Source: Paenibacillus lupini
Lineage (GTDB): Bacteria; Bacillota; Bacilli; Paenibacillales; Paenibacillaceae
Assembly: GCF_011761355.1 (NCBI RefSeq)
Contig: NZ_JAASRW010000003.1
Coordinates: 519,188-583,187 of the forward strand
Reading direction: 5' to 3'
Length of the DNA stretch: 64,000 nucleotides
A program made the translations under genes and the position numbers. A model generated the notes under the pieces. It was not told where the DNA came from. It saw only the letters and a program-made list of their open reading frames with translations, and ran no database searches. This document shows, piece by piece, positions 31,505 through 39,816 of the stretch. Within the stretch, counting starts at the first letter, position 1. Every line of letters starts with the position of its first letter.

Positions 31505-33379
31505 ATGGAATTCAGACAACTTCAGAAGAGCTTCCAGTTGAACAACTGGTCGATCCGCTACAAGCTCATTTTGCATTTTCTGCTCATAAGTATTCTGCCG
31601 TCGCTGGTCATTGGATTGTTAATGGGGTGGATCGTTAATGGCATTGTGGAGAAGCAGGTAAATAATCACACGATGCAGCTGATTGACAACGTCAATAAGT
31701 CATTGGACTATTACGCAGGTAATATCCAGAATATCTCTTACTTCATTTCGATGAATCCGGAAATTCAGGCTTTCTTAAATGAAGGCGAGGCAGCTATTGA
31801 TGATGATCGTGAAGAATACCGCATGTCCAAATTTCTGCAAAGCTTTACAACGTTATACTCGGAGGTTGCAGGTATTATTGTCGTGCGGCCAAACGGGGAT
31901 TATTTTAGCAACGAGATGTATGCCCGTACGAATGAAAGCTTAACCAAAGAAACCTGGTATCAGGAAGCGGTTGGCGCGAAGGGGATATTCAAGATTATCG
32001 GTCATCCTTCTAATCGCAATGTCACGACACACGCAAACTATAAAGATAGTGAGGTCGTCTCTGTCGTTCGCGCCATTCAGGATCCCGATACGCAAAAGAC
32101 GTTAGGGGTTGTGCTGATTGATCTTAAGCTGAGGGTCATAGCGGAAACGGTCCGCGATGTGAGGCTTGGGAAATCTGGTTATCTGATGGTCATTAATGAT
32201 AAAGGCGAAAGCATCTACGCCCCCCGCAACTCCAAGATCGGGAGCCTTGATGTTGCGCTGCTGGGTCAACAGCCTTCGGGGATGTTCGCTCAGACTATAG
32301 GGAATCAGAAGCTGCAATTTATTTATCAAAAATCCTCATTCACGAACTGGACAACGGTAGGTGTCTTCGCGGTTCAGGACAGTGTTCAAGAGATTAAGGA
32401 CATTAATTTATATTTGGTCACGTTTGTGTTTATTGTGTGTATGCTTGGGATTGCGGCGTCGTACTACCTGTCCCATTCGATCTCCCGGCCAATCTCGCAG
32501 CTGGCCTCCTTCATGCGCAAAGTGGAAGAGGGCAATATGAGTATTCGGATTCCGGAGGAGCGGGAGGATGAGATTGGTTTACTTGGTCGCAGCTTTAATA
32601 AAATGCTGTCGCAGATGACTCGTCTTATCTCGCAGGTATGGTCGGAGCAGCGCCTCAAACGGGAGGCGGAGCTGCGCAGCCTGCAAGCTCATATTCAGCC
32701 GCATTTTTTATATAACACGCTTGATACCATTCAATGGCTTGCCCGTAAGGATGGCGCGAAGGAAGCAACGGAGATGGTAGAGGCTTTGTCGAAGCTGTTT
32801 CGCATCGGGCTTAGCAAAGGGCAGGAGATCATCCCGCTTACGGATGAAATCGAGCATATACGGAGCTACCTCAAAATTCAACAGACGAGATATAAAGATA
32901 AGCTGAATTACAAGATCGAAGTGGATGGAAGCTGTGATGATTTGTTCGTACTCAAGCTGATCCTTCAGCCGCTTGTCGAGAATGCCATCTATCATGGCAT
33001 TAAGGAACGCCGTGGTCCGGGGATGATTGCCATAAAGGCTGTTATTAGTGAAGAAATGCTGGAATTAATCATTCAAGATGACGGAGTGGGTATGACAGAG
33101 ACACGTCTTGCAGCATTACGTGCCGTTCTTGAAGCTGTGCCGGATGTATCCGATACAAATGCCGCTCAGCGTGCGGCAGCCGAGCGTTCTCCTAATCAAG
33201 CAACTAGCTACGGGCTAAGAAACGTTCAGGAACGAATCCGGTTAAGCTATGGCGAGACGTACGGCATCACGATTGACAGTGTAGAGAAAAGCGGAACAAC
33301 TGTGACGATCAAGCATCCTATTATTCGGAAGGGGCAAAGCGCACATGACACGCAAATGGAAGGTACTAATCGCGGATGA
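31505..33379 (+). CDS. Sensor histidine kinase, YesM/LytS-like
   Basis: 624 aa: first TM about 24-46 (LILHFLLISILPSLVIGLLM), extracellular Cache-like domain to about 300, second TM (LVTFVFIVCMLGIAASYYL), then HAMP (SHSISRPISQLASFMRKVEE). The His_kinase domain has His400 in LQAHIQPHFLYNTLDTIQWL, and the HATPase has LQPLVENAIYHGI and DDGVGM, with a slightly extended tail. It would phosphorylate the AraC-type regulator encoded next, whose start it overlaps by 35 bases. The binding protein upstream suggests an indirect sugar signal. Confidence 0.93.
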   Translation: MEFRQLQKSFQLNNWSIRYKLILHFLLISILPSLVIGLLMGWIVNGIVEKQVNNHTMQLIDNVNKSLDYYAGNIQNISYFISMNPEIQAFLNEGEAAIDDDREEYRMSKFLQSFTTLYSEVAGIIVVRPNGDYFSNEMYARTNESLTKETWYQEAVGAKGIFKIIGHPSNRNVTTHANYKDSEVVSVVRAIQDPDTQKTLGVVLIDLKLRVIAETVRDVRLGKSGYLMVINDKGESIYAPRNSKIGSLDVALLGQQPSGMFAQTIGNQKLQFIYQKSSFTNWTTVGVFAVQDSVQEIKDINLYLVTFVFIVCMLGIAASYYLSHSISRPISQLASFMRKVEEGNMSIRIPEEREDEIGLLGRSFNKMLSQMTRLISQVWSEQRLKREAELRSLQAHIQPHFLYNTLDTIQWLARKDGAKEATEMVEALSKLFRIGLSKGQEIIPLTDEIEHIRSYLKIQQTRYKDKLNYKIEVDGSCDDLFVLKLILQPLVENAIYHGIKERRGPGMIAIKAVISEEMLELIIQDDGVGMTETRLAALRAVLEAVPDVSDTNAAQRAAAERSPNQATSYGLRNVQERIRLSYGETYGITIDSVEKSGTTVTIKHPIIRKGQSAHDTQMEGTNRG

Positions 33380-34541
33380 TGAGTCGATTATCCGGGAAGG
33401 AATTCGAAGCTCTATCTCTTGGGAGGACCTTCATCTGGAGGTTGTTGGCGAAGCGGAGGACGGGGAGGAAGCGTTGGAGCTTGCCGTGGAGAAGCAAGCA
33501 CAAATTCTGTTAGTAGATTTAAGCATGCCGATTATGAACGGGCTGACGTTGATCAGCCATCTCCGTGAACTGCTTCCAAAGTGTAAGATTATTATCATTA
33601 CCGGCCATGATGAATTCAGCTATGCCTATGAGGCGATTAAGCTGGAGGTCGATGACTACATTTTAAAGCCGGTAAATCCGGGAATGCTGACGGAGGTTCT
33701 CGCGAAGGTCGTTCAAAAGCTGGAGGAGACAACGGTTAATGCAGAGCTTCTGCAGATGGCTTCCAAGCAGATCGATAAGAACTTTACGCTGCTGAGAGAA
33801 AGATTTTGCCTGGAATGGATCAAGGGTGAGCTTGGAGCTGAGGAGATTGTGGAGCAGCTATCCTTCCTGCGGATGCCTGCCGAAGCACCGGATTATGTAG
33901 GGGTTGTCAGGTGGCCGGAGCAGTCGAAAGGGAAAGCTTTTTTCTCCGAGAAGGATCGGCAGCTGCTGCTGTTTGCCATCGAGAATATAATGGAGGAGCA
34001 TCTCCAGTCGTTTACTTTCGTCCATTTCCGAGATAAAGTAGGGTTAATTGTTGTTCTGATCTGGGGCAAACCACGGGAAGTTGTCTTTAAGCAGATTGAA
34101 GCAGATGTTGCGGCATTTTTGAAAATTGAGATTGTAGCTAGTTATCAGCCGAATGAAGCGGGAGATGTGCCAACGCTGTATGCAGAGGCGAGAGCCTGCG
34201 TCACGCGGGAAACCCGCCTGAGCCCGTTCGTTCGTCGGACAAAGGAGATTATTGCTGATCGTTATGAGGATCAGAATCTTTCTCTTGAAGGCATCGCCAA
34301 TGAGCTGAATGTGTCAGCCGTTTATTTGAGCCGGATCTTCAAGCAGGAGGTGGGGGCCTCCTTCATCAGTATGCTGACAACCGCTCGAATGAAAGAGGCC
34401 ATTCGATTGCTCAATGAAACAGAGCTTGCTATTCATGAAATTGCAGAGAAGAGTGGATATGAATCGCAGCATTATTTCAGTACAGCGTTTAAGAAAATAA
34501 CGGGGCTGCCCCCGAACCAATATCGCAAGCATGTGCTATAA
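33345..34541 (+). CDS. Response regulator, YesN-like (CheY-AraC)
   Basis: 398 aa. The receiver domain has the acidic pair in LIADDES, the phospho-acceptor Asp58 in LLVDLSMPIMNGL, and Lys in YILKPVNPG. The C-terminal AraC double HTH is LEGIANELNVSAVYLSRIFK then HEIAEKSGYESQHYFSTAFK. The middle region (about 130-290) is a variable spacer. It should activate sugar genes, most plausibly the chvE-gguA-gguB operon just upstream. The start overlaps the kinase gene, implying coupling. Confidence 0.93.
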   Translation: MTRKWKVLIADDESIIREGIRSSISWEDLHLEVVGEAEDGEEALELAVEKQAQILLVDLSMPIMNGLTLISHLRELLPKCKIIIITGHDEFSYAYEAIKLEVDDYILKPVNPGMLTEVLAKVVQKLEETTVNAELLQMASKQIDKNFTLLRERFCLEWIKGELGAEEIVEQLSFLRMPAEAPDYVGVVRWPEQSKGKAFFSEKDRQLLLFAIENIMEEHLQSFTFVHFRDKVGLIVVLIWGKPREVVFKQIEADVAAFLKIEIVASYQPNEAGDVPTLYAEARACVTRETRLSPFVRRTKEIIADRYEDQNLSLEGIANELNVSAVYLSRIFKQEVGASFISMLTTARMKEAIRLLNETELAIHEIAEKSGYESQHYFSTAFKKITGLPPNQYRKHVL

Positions 34542-34582
34542 GAGATAAGAGAATTGGAATATCAGAAGAAGAGGTGCCTGAG

Positions 34583-35470
34583 ATGGAGCTTACCTATTTG
34601 AAAACCTTCTGTGAAGTTGCCAAATGGGGGAGCTTCACTCGTACTGCCGAGAATCTCGGTTATGCACAGTCCAGTATTACCACCCAGATTCAACGTCTTG
34701 AGGAATCGTATGGGGCCGTGCTCTTCGAGCGGTTTGGCAGAAGTATGAGACTGACAATCGCCGGTGAAGCGCTGCTTCCTTATGCGAAGGAAGTCATTCG
34801 GCTGCATGAAGAGTCCAAGGAAGTTGTCTCCAAGCAGTCCAAAGGGACGCTCTCGATCGGAACGATTGAGACACTGGCTGCCTATTATTTACCGCCTTAC
34901 TTACAGACTTACCGTCAGCAATATCCGGACATCAGCATCATGATTCAGCCGGCGAATGAGCCGTTTATTATTGAGTCGGTAAAAGAGGGAACGCTGGACG
35001 TGGGAATTATTTTGGACCCGCCGTTTGCAGATCCCGAGCTTCATACACAGGTTTTACGGGAAGAGGAGCTTGTTATTATTGCGAATCCGGAACATCGTTT
35101 CTCGCAATTAAGTGAGATTCAGGTGGAGGATTTGGCTGGTGAACCACTTATATTGACAGAGGATGGCTGCTCGTACCGGGCGATGCTGCTCAAAGTACTG
35201 CGGCATAGCGAGATCGATTTTAAACCCTCTTATGAGTTCGGCAATCTGGAAGCAATTAAGCAATGTGTGGTATATGGACTTGGCGTTGCTTTGCTGCCGC
35301 GTATTGCTGTAGCTGATGATATCCAGAAGCAGAAATTGATCGCGGTCCCTTTTAACCACCCGGAGTGCCGGTTCTATACGCAGCTTGTTTATTCCAAGAA
35401 GAAATGGCAGTCGAAAGCTTTCATAGGTTTCGTTGATTTGATCGGCGAGGGCAATCATCAGAATAATTGA
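34583..35470 (+). CDS. LysR-family transcriptional regulator
   Basis: 295 aa: winged HTH (LKTFCEVAKWGSFTRTAENL then GYAQSSITTQIQRLEESYGA) and a type-2 periplasmic-binding fold (GTLSIGTIETLAAYYLPPYL, LDVGIILDPP). ATG 34583 lies 6 bases after AGAGGTG; an in-frame GTG at 34574 overlaps that site. It likely regulates the rhodanese gene 106 bases downstream, which might carry a LysR site (a CCAAGGCCATTGG dyad at about 35536-35548). Confidence 0.92.
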   Translation: MELTYLKTFCEVAKWGSFTRTAENLGYAQSSITTQIQRLEESYGAVLFERFGRSMRLTIAGEALLPYAKEVIRLHEESKEVVSKQSKGTLSIGTIETLAAYYLPPYLQTYRQQYPDISIMIQPANEPFIIESVKEGTLDVGIILDPPFADPELHTQVLREEELVIIANPEHRFSQLSEIQVEDLAGEPLILTEDGCSYRAMLLKVLRHSEIDFKPSYEFGNLEAIKQCVVYGLGVALLPRIAVADDIQKQKLIAVPFNHPECRFYTQLVYSKKKWQSKAFIGFVDLIGEGNHQNN

Positions 35471-35576
35471 AGTATCGCATCAATATTGATCGATAACTCC
35501 GTTAGAAGGGGTCATGTTATATTGTTTTCAACAAGCCAAGGCCATTGGCTGAATCCCCTAATTGGAGGCAACGATT

Positions 35577-36011
35577 ATGACAAACAGATCTTATTCTCTC
35601 GTTCTTGAAACTCCTGCAGCATCGCCGGAAGTGACACACCGCCATTACTTGAACAAGCTCTCGGTAGAGACCGATGTAGCGGATGTTTATTACGATATGA
35701 AGCATGGTCTGAACGACTTCCTGCTGATTGACGTACGAAGTGAAAAAGCTTATGCGGAATGCCATGTTGCTGGAGCGATTAACCTTCCATCGAACCAGAT
35801 CAGCGCCGAGACAACGGCAAGCTTCTCGAAGGATCAGCTCATTGTTGTTTATTGCTGGAGCCCTGCCTGCAACGGCGGTACCAAAGGCGCAGCACGCCTC
35901 TCCGGCTTGGGCTTTAAAGTAAAAGAGATGCTGGGAGGCATCGAGTACTGGAGAAAAGAAGGCAATGAAGTCGAAGGTACACATGTCGAGACCGCACCGA
36001 TGGTGGGCTAA
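35577..36011 (+). CDS. Rhodanese-like domain protein
   Basis: A 144-aa single rhodanese domain: FLLIDVRSEKAYAECHVAGA then INLP, and the active-site loop VVYCWSPACNGGTKGAARLS with Cys93 (probable nucleophile) and a second Cys98. The loop is the extended YCWxPxCNGxTKAA type frequent in bacilli rather than the CRxGxR thiosulfate type, so it may handle persulfide or another thiol species. The TTG at 35562 is in frame, but ATG 35577 is 8 bases after GGAGG. The LysR gene upstream is its probable regulator; a terminator follows. Confidence 0.9.
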   Translation: MTNRSYSLVLETPAASPEVTHRHYLNKLSVETDVADVYYDMKHGLNDFLLIDVRSEKAYAECHVAGAINLPSNQISAETTASFSKDQLIVVYCWSPACNGGTKGAARLSGLGFKVKEMLGGIEYWRKEGNEVEGTHVETAPMVG

Positions 36012-36024
36012 AATAGTTGAGACG

Positions 36025-36066
36025 AGAGGTCAGATTCCTTTATAGGGGATCTGGCTCTTTTTTTAT
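36025..36066 (+). terminator. Intrinsic terminator after the rhodanese gene
   Basis: AGAGGTCAGATTCC pairs with GGGGATCTGGCTCT (two G-T wobbles), followed by eight T residues. Confidence 0.9.
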
Positions 36067-36127
36067 TAGTCTTCCAGAAGTACTAGGGATCATATAATAT
36101 AGAATAAAATGGAACATGGTGGTGGTA

Positions 36128-36409
36128 ATGGAAATGCAGGGAAGTTCATTTCGAGCGAACAAGACTAACGATAAATCGATTGTTGCCCTAGTACTTGGTA
36201 TTTTGGCTCTTGTAGTGCCGTATTTGGGATTTATTCTAGGGATCATTGCGATTGTGTTCGCTAGGAAAGCAAAGAATGAAATAAATCAAACAGGAGAACA
36301 AGGGCGCGGCTTTGCAACCGCGGGTTTAGTCTGTGGAATTGTAGGGACGATTGGGTATGGAATACTTTTATTGTTCCTTTTAGTAATAATAACTTTTACT
36401 TTTTCTTAA
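36128..36409 (+). CDS. DUF4190-type small membrane protein
   Basis: A 93-aa protein with two membrane hairpins: SIVALVLGILALVVPYLGFI then LGIIAIVFARKAKNEI, and GFATAGLVCGIVGTIGYGIL. The pattern 'LGIIAIVFA.KA..E' with a second 'A.AGLVCGI.G' segment is the DUF4190 signature. Function is unknown. ATG codons at 36116, 36128 and 36134 are in frame; GGTGG precedes 36128. A TATAAT at 36093-36098 could be the -10, which would give a very short leader. Confidence 0.8.
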   Translation: MEMQGSSFRANKTNDKSIVALVLGILALVVPYLGFILGIIAIVFARKAKNEINQTGEQGRGFATAGLVCGIVGTIGYGILLLFLLVIITFTFS

Positions 36410-36432
36410 AGGTAAGCTGTAGCTTAACTAGC

Positions 36433-36468
36433 AAAAAGCATTCCTTCACTAGAGGGAATGCTTTTTAT
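36433..36468 (+). terminator. Intrinsic terminator after the DUF4190 gene
   Basis: AAAAAGCATTCC pairs with GGAATGCTTTTT, loop of 10, T-rich tail. Confidence 0.9.
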
Positions 36469-36540
36469 TTTTCATCAGTAGAGCCAAATGATCGATTTAC
36501 GCGTCTAATCTGTATGAGAGTAACTGTTCAAGCAAAGTAG

Positions 36541-37083
36541 GTGAATGGCATTATTGACCTGGTGAGGAAGGCTCAACGTGGTGATGAATCGGCATACCTG
36601 GAGCTTTTTCAGCAATTTGACGAAGATTTATACCGAGTGGCTTATGTGTATTTGGGCAATGAAGAAGATTCACTTGATGTTGTTCAAGAAACAGCCTATC
36701 GGTCCTTCAAATCAATAAAGAAATTAAAGGAGCCGGAGTACTTCAAAACATGGCTTATTAAGATCGCTATTAGCTGCTCCATCGATCTGCTGCGAAAACG
36801 AAAACGGCAAATCCAGTGGAAGCCAGACTATATCGAATCCATAACGATAAAGGATGATGAGGATCTTCCTTTATCCTTGACGTTGAAGGAACTCATCGAA
36901 GCACTTGAGCCTGAAGAAAAAAATGTTATCATCTTACGTTTTTATTATGATCTAACGATTCGGGAAGTAACGGAAGTGTTGGATATTCCGCTTGGGACAG
37001 GGAAGACCTTACTGTATCGGGCATTAAAGAAGTTAAGGCAAAGAGTAGAGGAGGATGGAGATTATGGCTATGGATTCCGATAA
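36541..37083 (+). CDS. ECF RNA polymerase sigma factor
   Basis: 180 aa: region 2 includes DLYRVAYVYLGNEEDSLDVV and FKTWLIKIAISCSIDLLRKR; region 4 includes LEPEEKNVIILRFYYDLTIR then EVTEVLDIPLGTGKTLLYRA. It starts with GTG and no strong ribosome site. It resembles the SigW/SigM-like sigma factors paired with DUF4179 anti-sigma proteins, and the next gene encodes exactly such a partner, overlapping this one by 20 bases. Confidence 0.92.
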   Translation: MNGIIDLVRKAQRGDESAYLELFQQFDEDLYRVAYVYLGNEEDSLDVVQETAYRSFKSIKKLKEPEYFKTWLIKIAISCSIDLLRKRKRQIQWKPDYIESITIKDDEDLPLSLTLKELIEALEPEEKNVIILRFYYDLTIREVTEVLDIPLGTGKTLLYRALKKLRQRVEEDGDYGYGFR

Positions 37084-38335
37084 TTTGAAACAGCAGATAG
37101 AGGCCATACCCATCCCTTCTGAGCTTCGTCAAAGAGGGCGGATAGGTATAGAGCAAGCAAAGCGGGAGCAACGGGCAAAACGTTTCAGTCGGGGATGGGC
37201 TGCTGTTGCCGTTGTGTTTGCTGTCATCCTATTGTCAACGGCATTGGTTAACCACACCAAAGTATGGGCGGCCATACAGAATGCTTTGCAGTTTGTGCCC
37301 GGTATGGGAATGGTCAAAGAGGAGGAGTCATCACAGGAGAGGTATGTTCTGAGTAAGCCAATTACTTTAAAGGTTGGAGAAGAAGGAAGCATTGTTATTA
37401 CCGGTATCCTGTCCGATGACGAGATGACGTATATTACAATGACTGGTAAGAACACACCTCGGATTGAAAGTGTTACTTTAATTCATGCTCAAGGATCTGC
37501 AACTACTTTCGAAAGATCAATGGCTTTGGCGGCTCCGGGACAATGGTGGACGGCTTCCTTTTGGCATAAAGGGAAATTGGATGTTAAAGGTGATCTAACT
37601 TTAATTATTCCTCAGGAGCCAGATATTAAAGTGCCTATTCGTCTTTCTGCAGCAAAGTCTGTTGCCACTTATTCCGACCTTGGTCCAACTTCAACCGTTA
37701 ACGGCTTGTCTATTACCGCTGTTACCGATCGGGTAGATAGGGAAGCAAGGGTGTCCTTGGTCTCGCCTTCAGAGCAGAATTACAGAATCCTCGATTACGG
37801 GATATTGGGTGTCAATAATCATGAGGAGAGCCGTAAACTTCATGTGGTGGATGAAGCTGGAAATAACCTGGATATAAGATATGTGGAAGGTCTAAGTAGT
37901 CCACGAAGCGAATTTTACTTCCCGTTATCCGTTACGAATGATGGCTCCTATAAGCTGACTTTGCCTGAAATAAGTGTTGCCTATAACGATGAGGTAACTG
38001 TTAAGGTACCGACTGATACCAATGATCACTTGAACCAAACGTTTGAGATCGCGGGCTATCCGGTAACCATTACGAAGGTGGAAAAGACTTCGGCAACGAC
38101 GCTTCGATTGTATACGGATCTTCACTATGATGAACAGGCACGCTCTTCACTTTATGAGTTTAGTGCTAAAGAGAGTGGGATGGCTAGGCTGAACGAACAG
38201 ACTGGGGAAATTGTCTATATGGAATGTACAATAAAGGCTGGGAGCAAGCATCTCAATTTGCATATTATAAGGCCTTATGTGGTTATCCGGGGACCGTGGG
38301 AGTTCCATTTTAATGCGGAGGATTTCGCAGGCTAA
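37064..38335 (+). CDS. DUF4179-type anti-sigma factor (single TM)
   Basis: 423 aa. A short cytoplasmic region (IEAIPIPSELRQRGRIGIEQ then AKREQRAKRF) precedes one TM (WAAVAVVFAVILLSTALVN), followed by a DUF4179-like extracellular start (ALQFVPGMGMVKEEESSQER). Two more beta-rich domains continue to the C-terminus. The layout is that of membrane anti-sigma factors that hold an ECF sigma and sense an envelope signal. Among three near ATG codons, 37064 is chosen, 9 bases after AGGAGG. It overlaps the sigma gene. Confidence 0.85.
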   Translation: MAMDSDNLKQQIEAIPIPSELRQRGRIGIEQAKREQRAKRFSRGWAAVAVVFAVILLSTALVNHTKVWAAIQNALQFVPGMGMVKEEESSQERYVLSKPITLKVGEEGSIVITGILSDDEMTYITMTGKNTPRIESVTLIHAQGSATTFERSMALAAPGQWWTASFWHKGKLDVKGDLTLIIPQEPDIKVPIRLSAAKSVATYSDLGPTSTVNGLSITAVTDRVDREARVSLVSPSEQNYRILDYGILGVNNHEESRKLHVVDEAGNNLDIRYVEGLSSPRSEFYFPLSVTNDGSYKLTLPEISVAYNDEVTVKVPTDTNDHLNQTFEIAGYPVTITKVEKTSATTLRLYTDLHYDEQARSSLYEFSAKESGMARLNEQTGEIVYMECTIKAGSKHLNLHIIRPYVVIRGPWEFHFNAEDFAG

Positions 38336-38347
38336 CAACCAAACGTC

Positions 38348-38398
38348 AAACGTCCTCTCCGTACGGCAAGTGAGCCGCATGGAGAGGACGTTTTTTTT
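38348..38398 (+). terminator. Terminator of the ECF sigma/anti-sigma operon
   Basis: AAACGTCCTCTCC pairs with GGAGAGGACGTTT, with an inner CGGC/GCCG, followed by eight T residues. Confidence 0.93.
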
Positions 38399-38672
38399 CG
38401 TTAGTAGCTGGAAACCTCAGCGCTATGTTGGATTTGGTCCAACGATATTAAGAGGTAAGGAGCTAACCTGAAGCTAGAGTGGATTTTCTCCAGTATACTT
38501 CACTGAAACATGCCTATTATCGCCGAAAAGTACAGATTATGCTGTAACTAATCCAATGTAGACCAAGCTGCTCTACAGTATAGTTAGATTATGTTGTACG
38601 AAATCCAGTCTGGTGTTGAGGTGTGCAGCAACTGGGTAACCGGGAAAGCGGAGGCAGCTGGAGCTGTCACAC
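38399..38672. other. Intergenic region with a possible miniature inverted-repeat element
   Basis: No coding frame. AGTGGATTT at 38479-38487 and AAATCCAGT at 38601-38609 form imperfect terminal inverted repeats around 130 bp. Inside are TACAG-N6-CTGTA (38531-38546) and TGTAGA..TCTACA (38557-38577). A similar arrangement occurs at 62556-62738. Confidence 0.4.
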
Positions 38673-39287
38673 CTAATTAATATTATCAATAGCCGGTGCG
38701 CGGCCAATCAGATCATCATAGAAGTGAGCTTGTGTCACGCTAATGTATGGAGCCAGCCACAGATAGCCGATGCCGCAAGTGATGGAAGCTAGGATGGCCC
38801 AGCCGATAAACGTAAGCTGAAGCACGAAGTAGCGCCATTTATGACCGATCATCAGCCGTTTGCTCTCGGTAATGGCCTCCATGACGCCGATGTCAGGATT
38901 GTCTCGAAGAAGAAAATAAGCCTGGGAGTAACGGAAAGCCGCAATGATACCCGGAATGATAAACAGTAACGTCCATAAGAAAGTGAATAAACCAATCATA
39001 AAATACAGACAGAACGCTTTGATAATAAGGGAGAAGCCGCTAAATACTTCCGATACAGGTGGGTTTTCTTTTCTCGCAATTCCTAAGAAGAAGCTGATCA
39101 TTCCTAAAGAAATGGAGCCGCTGACAAGGATGCCAATCAGATTACCGACAATCGGGAGCAAGTAGTTGAGCATGCCTACGACAGCAGCGAGCAGCAGGGA
39201 CAGCACAAAACCTCCGATAGCTTTTCCCCAATTACCCCTCAAGCTGTCTCGAGCTCTGGCCCTTAGTTCCGAGTAAGATGCATTCAT
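38673..39287 (-). CDS. DUF975-family integral membrane protein
   Basis: A 204-aa protein with about five membrane segments and the DUF975 hallmarks: the soluble start YSELRARARDSLRGNWGKAI, the repeated LGIARKE..P.SEVFSGF loop, and FIIPGIIAAFRYSQAYFLLR followed by DNPDIGVMEAITESKRLM. Function unknown; some relatives are linked to membrane stress. The ATG at 39287 has AGGAGGT 8 bases upstream; the frame is open to 39317 without a ribosome site. It stands alone. Confidence 0.9.
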   Translation of the reverse strand: MNASYSELRARARDSLRGNWGKAIGGFVLSLLLAAVVGMLNYLLPIVGNLIGILVSGSISLGMISFFLGIARKENPPVSEVFSGFSLIIKAFCLYFMIGLFTFLWTLLFIIPGIIAAFRYSQAYFLLRDNPDIGVMEAITESKRLMIGHKWRYFVLQLTFIGWAILASITCGIGYLWLAPYISVTQAHFYDDLIGRAPAIDNIN

Positions 39288-39455
39288 GGATATGTACCTC
39301 CTAAACAGAATGTTCACACAAACAACAAAGATTGTTGTTCGTTAGCCATCTAAATATACGAGGGGACCGGAATGAACATTCCTGCTGTACAAGCTAAAGG
39401 ATATTTATTCATTTCCTCGAATAATTAATGTCATATAGATAACAGGGGGAAAAGA

Positions 39456-39740
39456 ATGAAGAAGTATTTAGTCATCAGTCAGATCATTTATGTGCTTGCG
39501 CTGATTCCGTGGTTGTTCACGTTTGGGGTATCGTTTTTTGCTTTTGACAGCGGTTTTAGTGTAGGGAGTGTCTTATTTGTAGTTGCGATTGGAGTCTATC
39601 CCATCTTCATGATTACGAGCTCAATCGTCGCCTGGTGTATCCATAAACGCTATAAGAGAGCGGCTATTATAACGAACTGCGTACCTATGTTATGGATTGG
39701 CAGCATTGGGACGCTGGTTCTATACGCGTACTTGTCCTAG
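39456..39740 (+). CDS. Small membrane protein of unknown function
   Basis: 94 aa with three predicted membrane helices (ISQIIYVLALIPWLFTFGVS, VLFVVAIGVYPIFMITSSIV, AIITNCVPMLWIGSIGTLVL) and a basic loop HKRYKRA. No family recognised beyond a general likeness to small Firmicute membrane proteins. A GGGGG ribosome site precedes the ATG and a shared terminator follows the stop. Confidence 0.75.
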   Translation: MKKYLVISQIIYVLALIPWLFTFGVSFFAFDSGFSVGSVLFVVAIGVYPIFMITSSIVAWCIHKRYKRAAIITNCVPMLWIGSIGTLVLYAYLS

Positions 39741-39757
39741 TAGTAGTAGAAAAAGAG

Positions 39758-39802
39758 AAAAGCCCCCTCAAACCGGCACCTAGCCGACTTGAGGGGGCTT
39801 TT
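39758..39802. terminator. Bidirectional terminator
   Basis: AAAAGCCCCCTCAA pairs with TTGAGGGGGCTTTT, with inner CCGGC/GCCG; it serves the small membrane protein gene and, on the minus strand, the mannanase-like gene. Confidence 0.93.
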
Positions 39803-39816
39803 ACAATTAAATAGGC

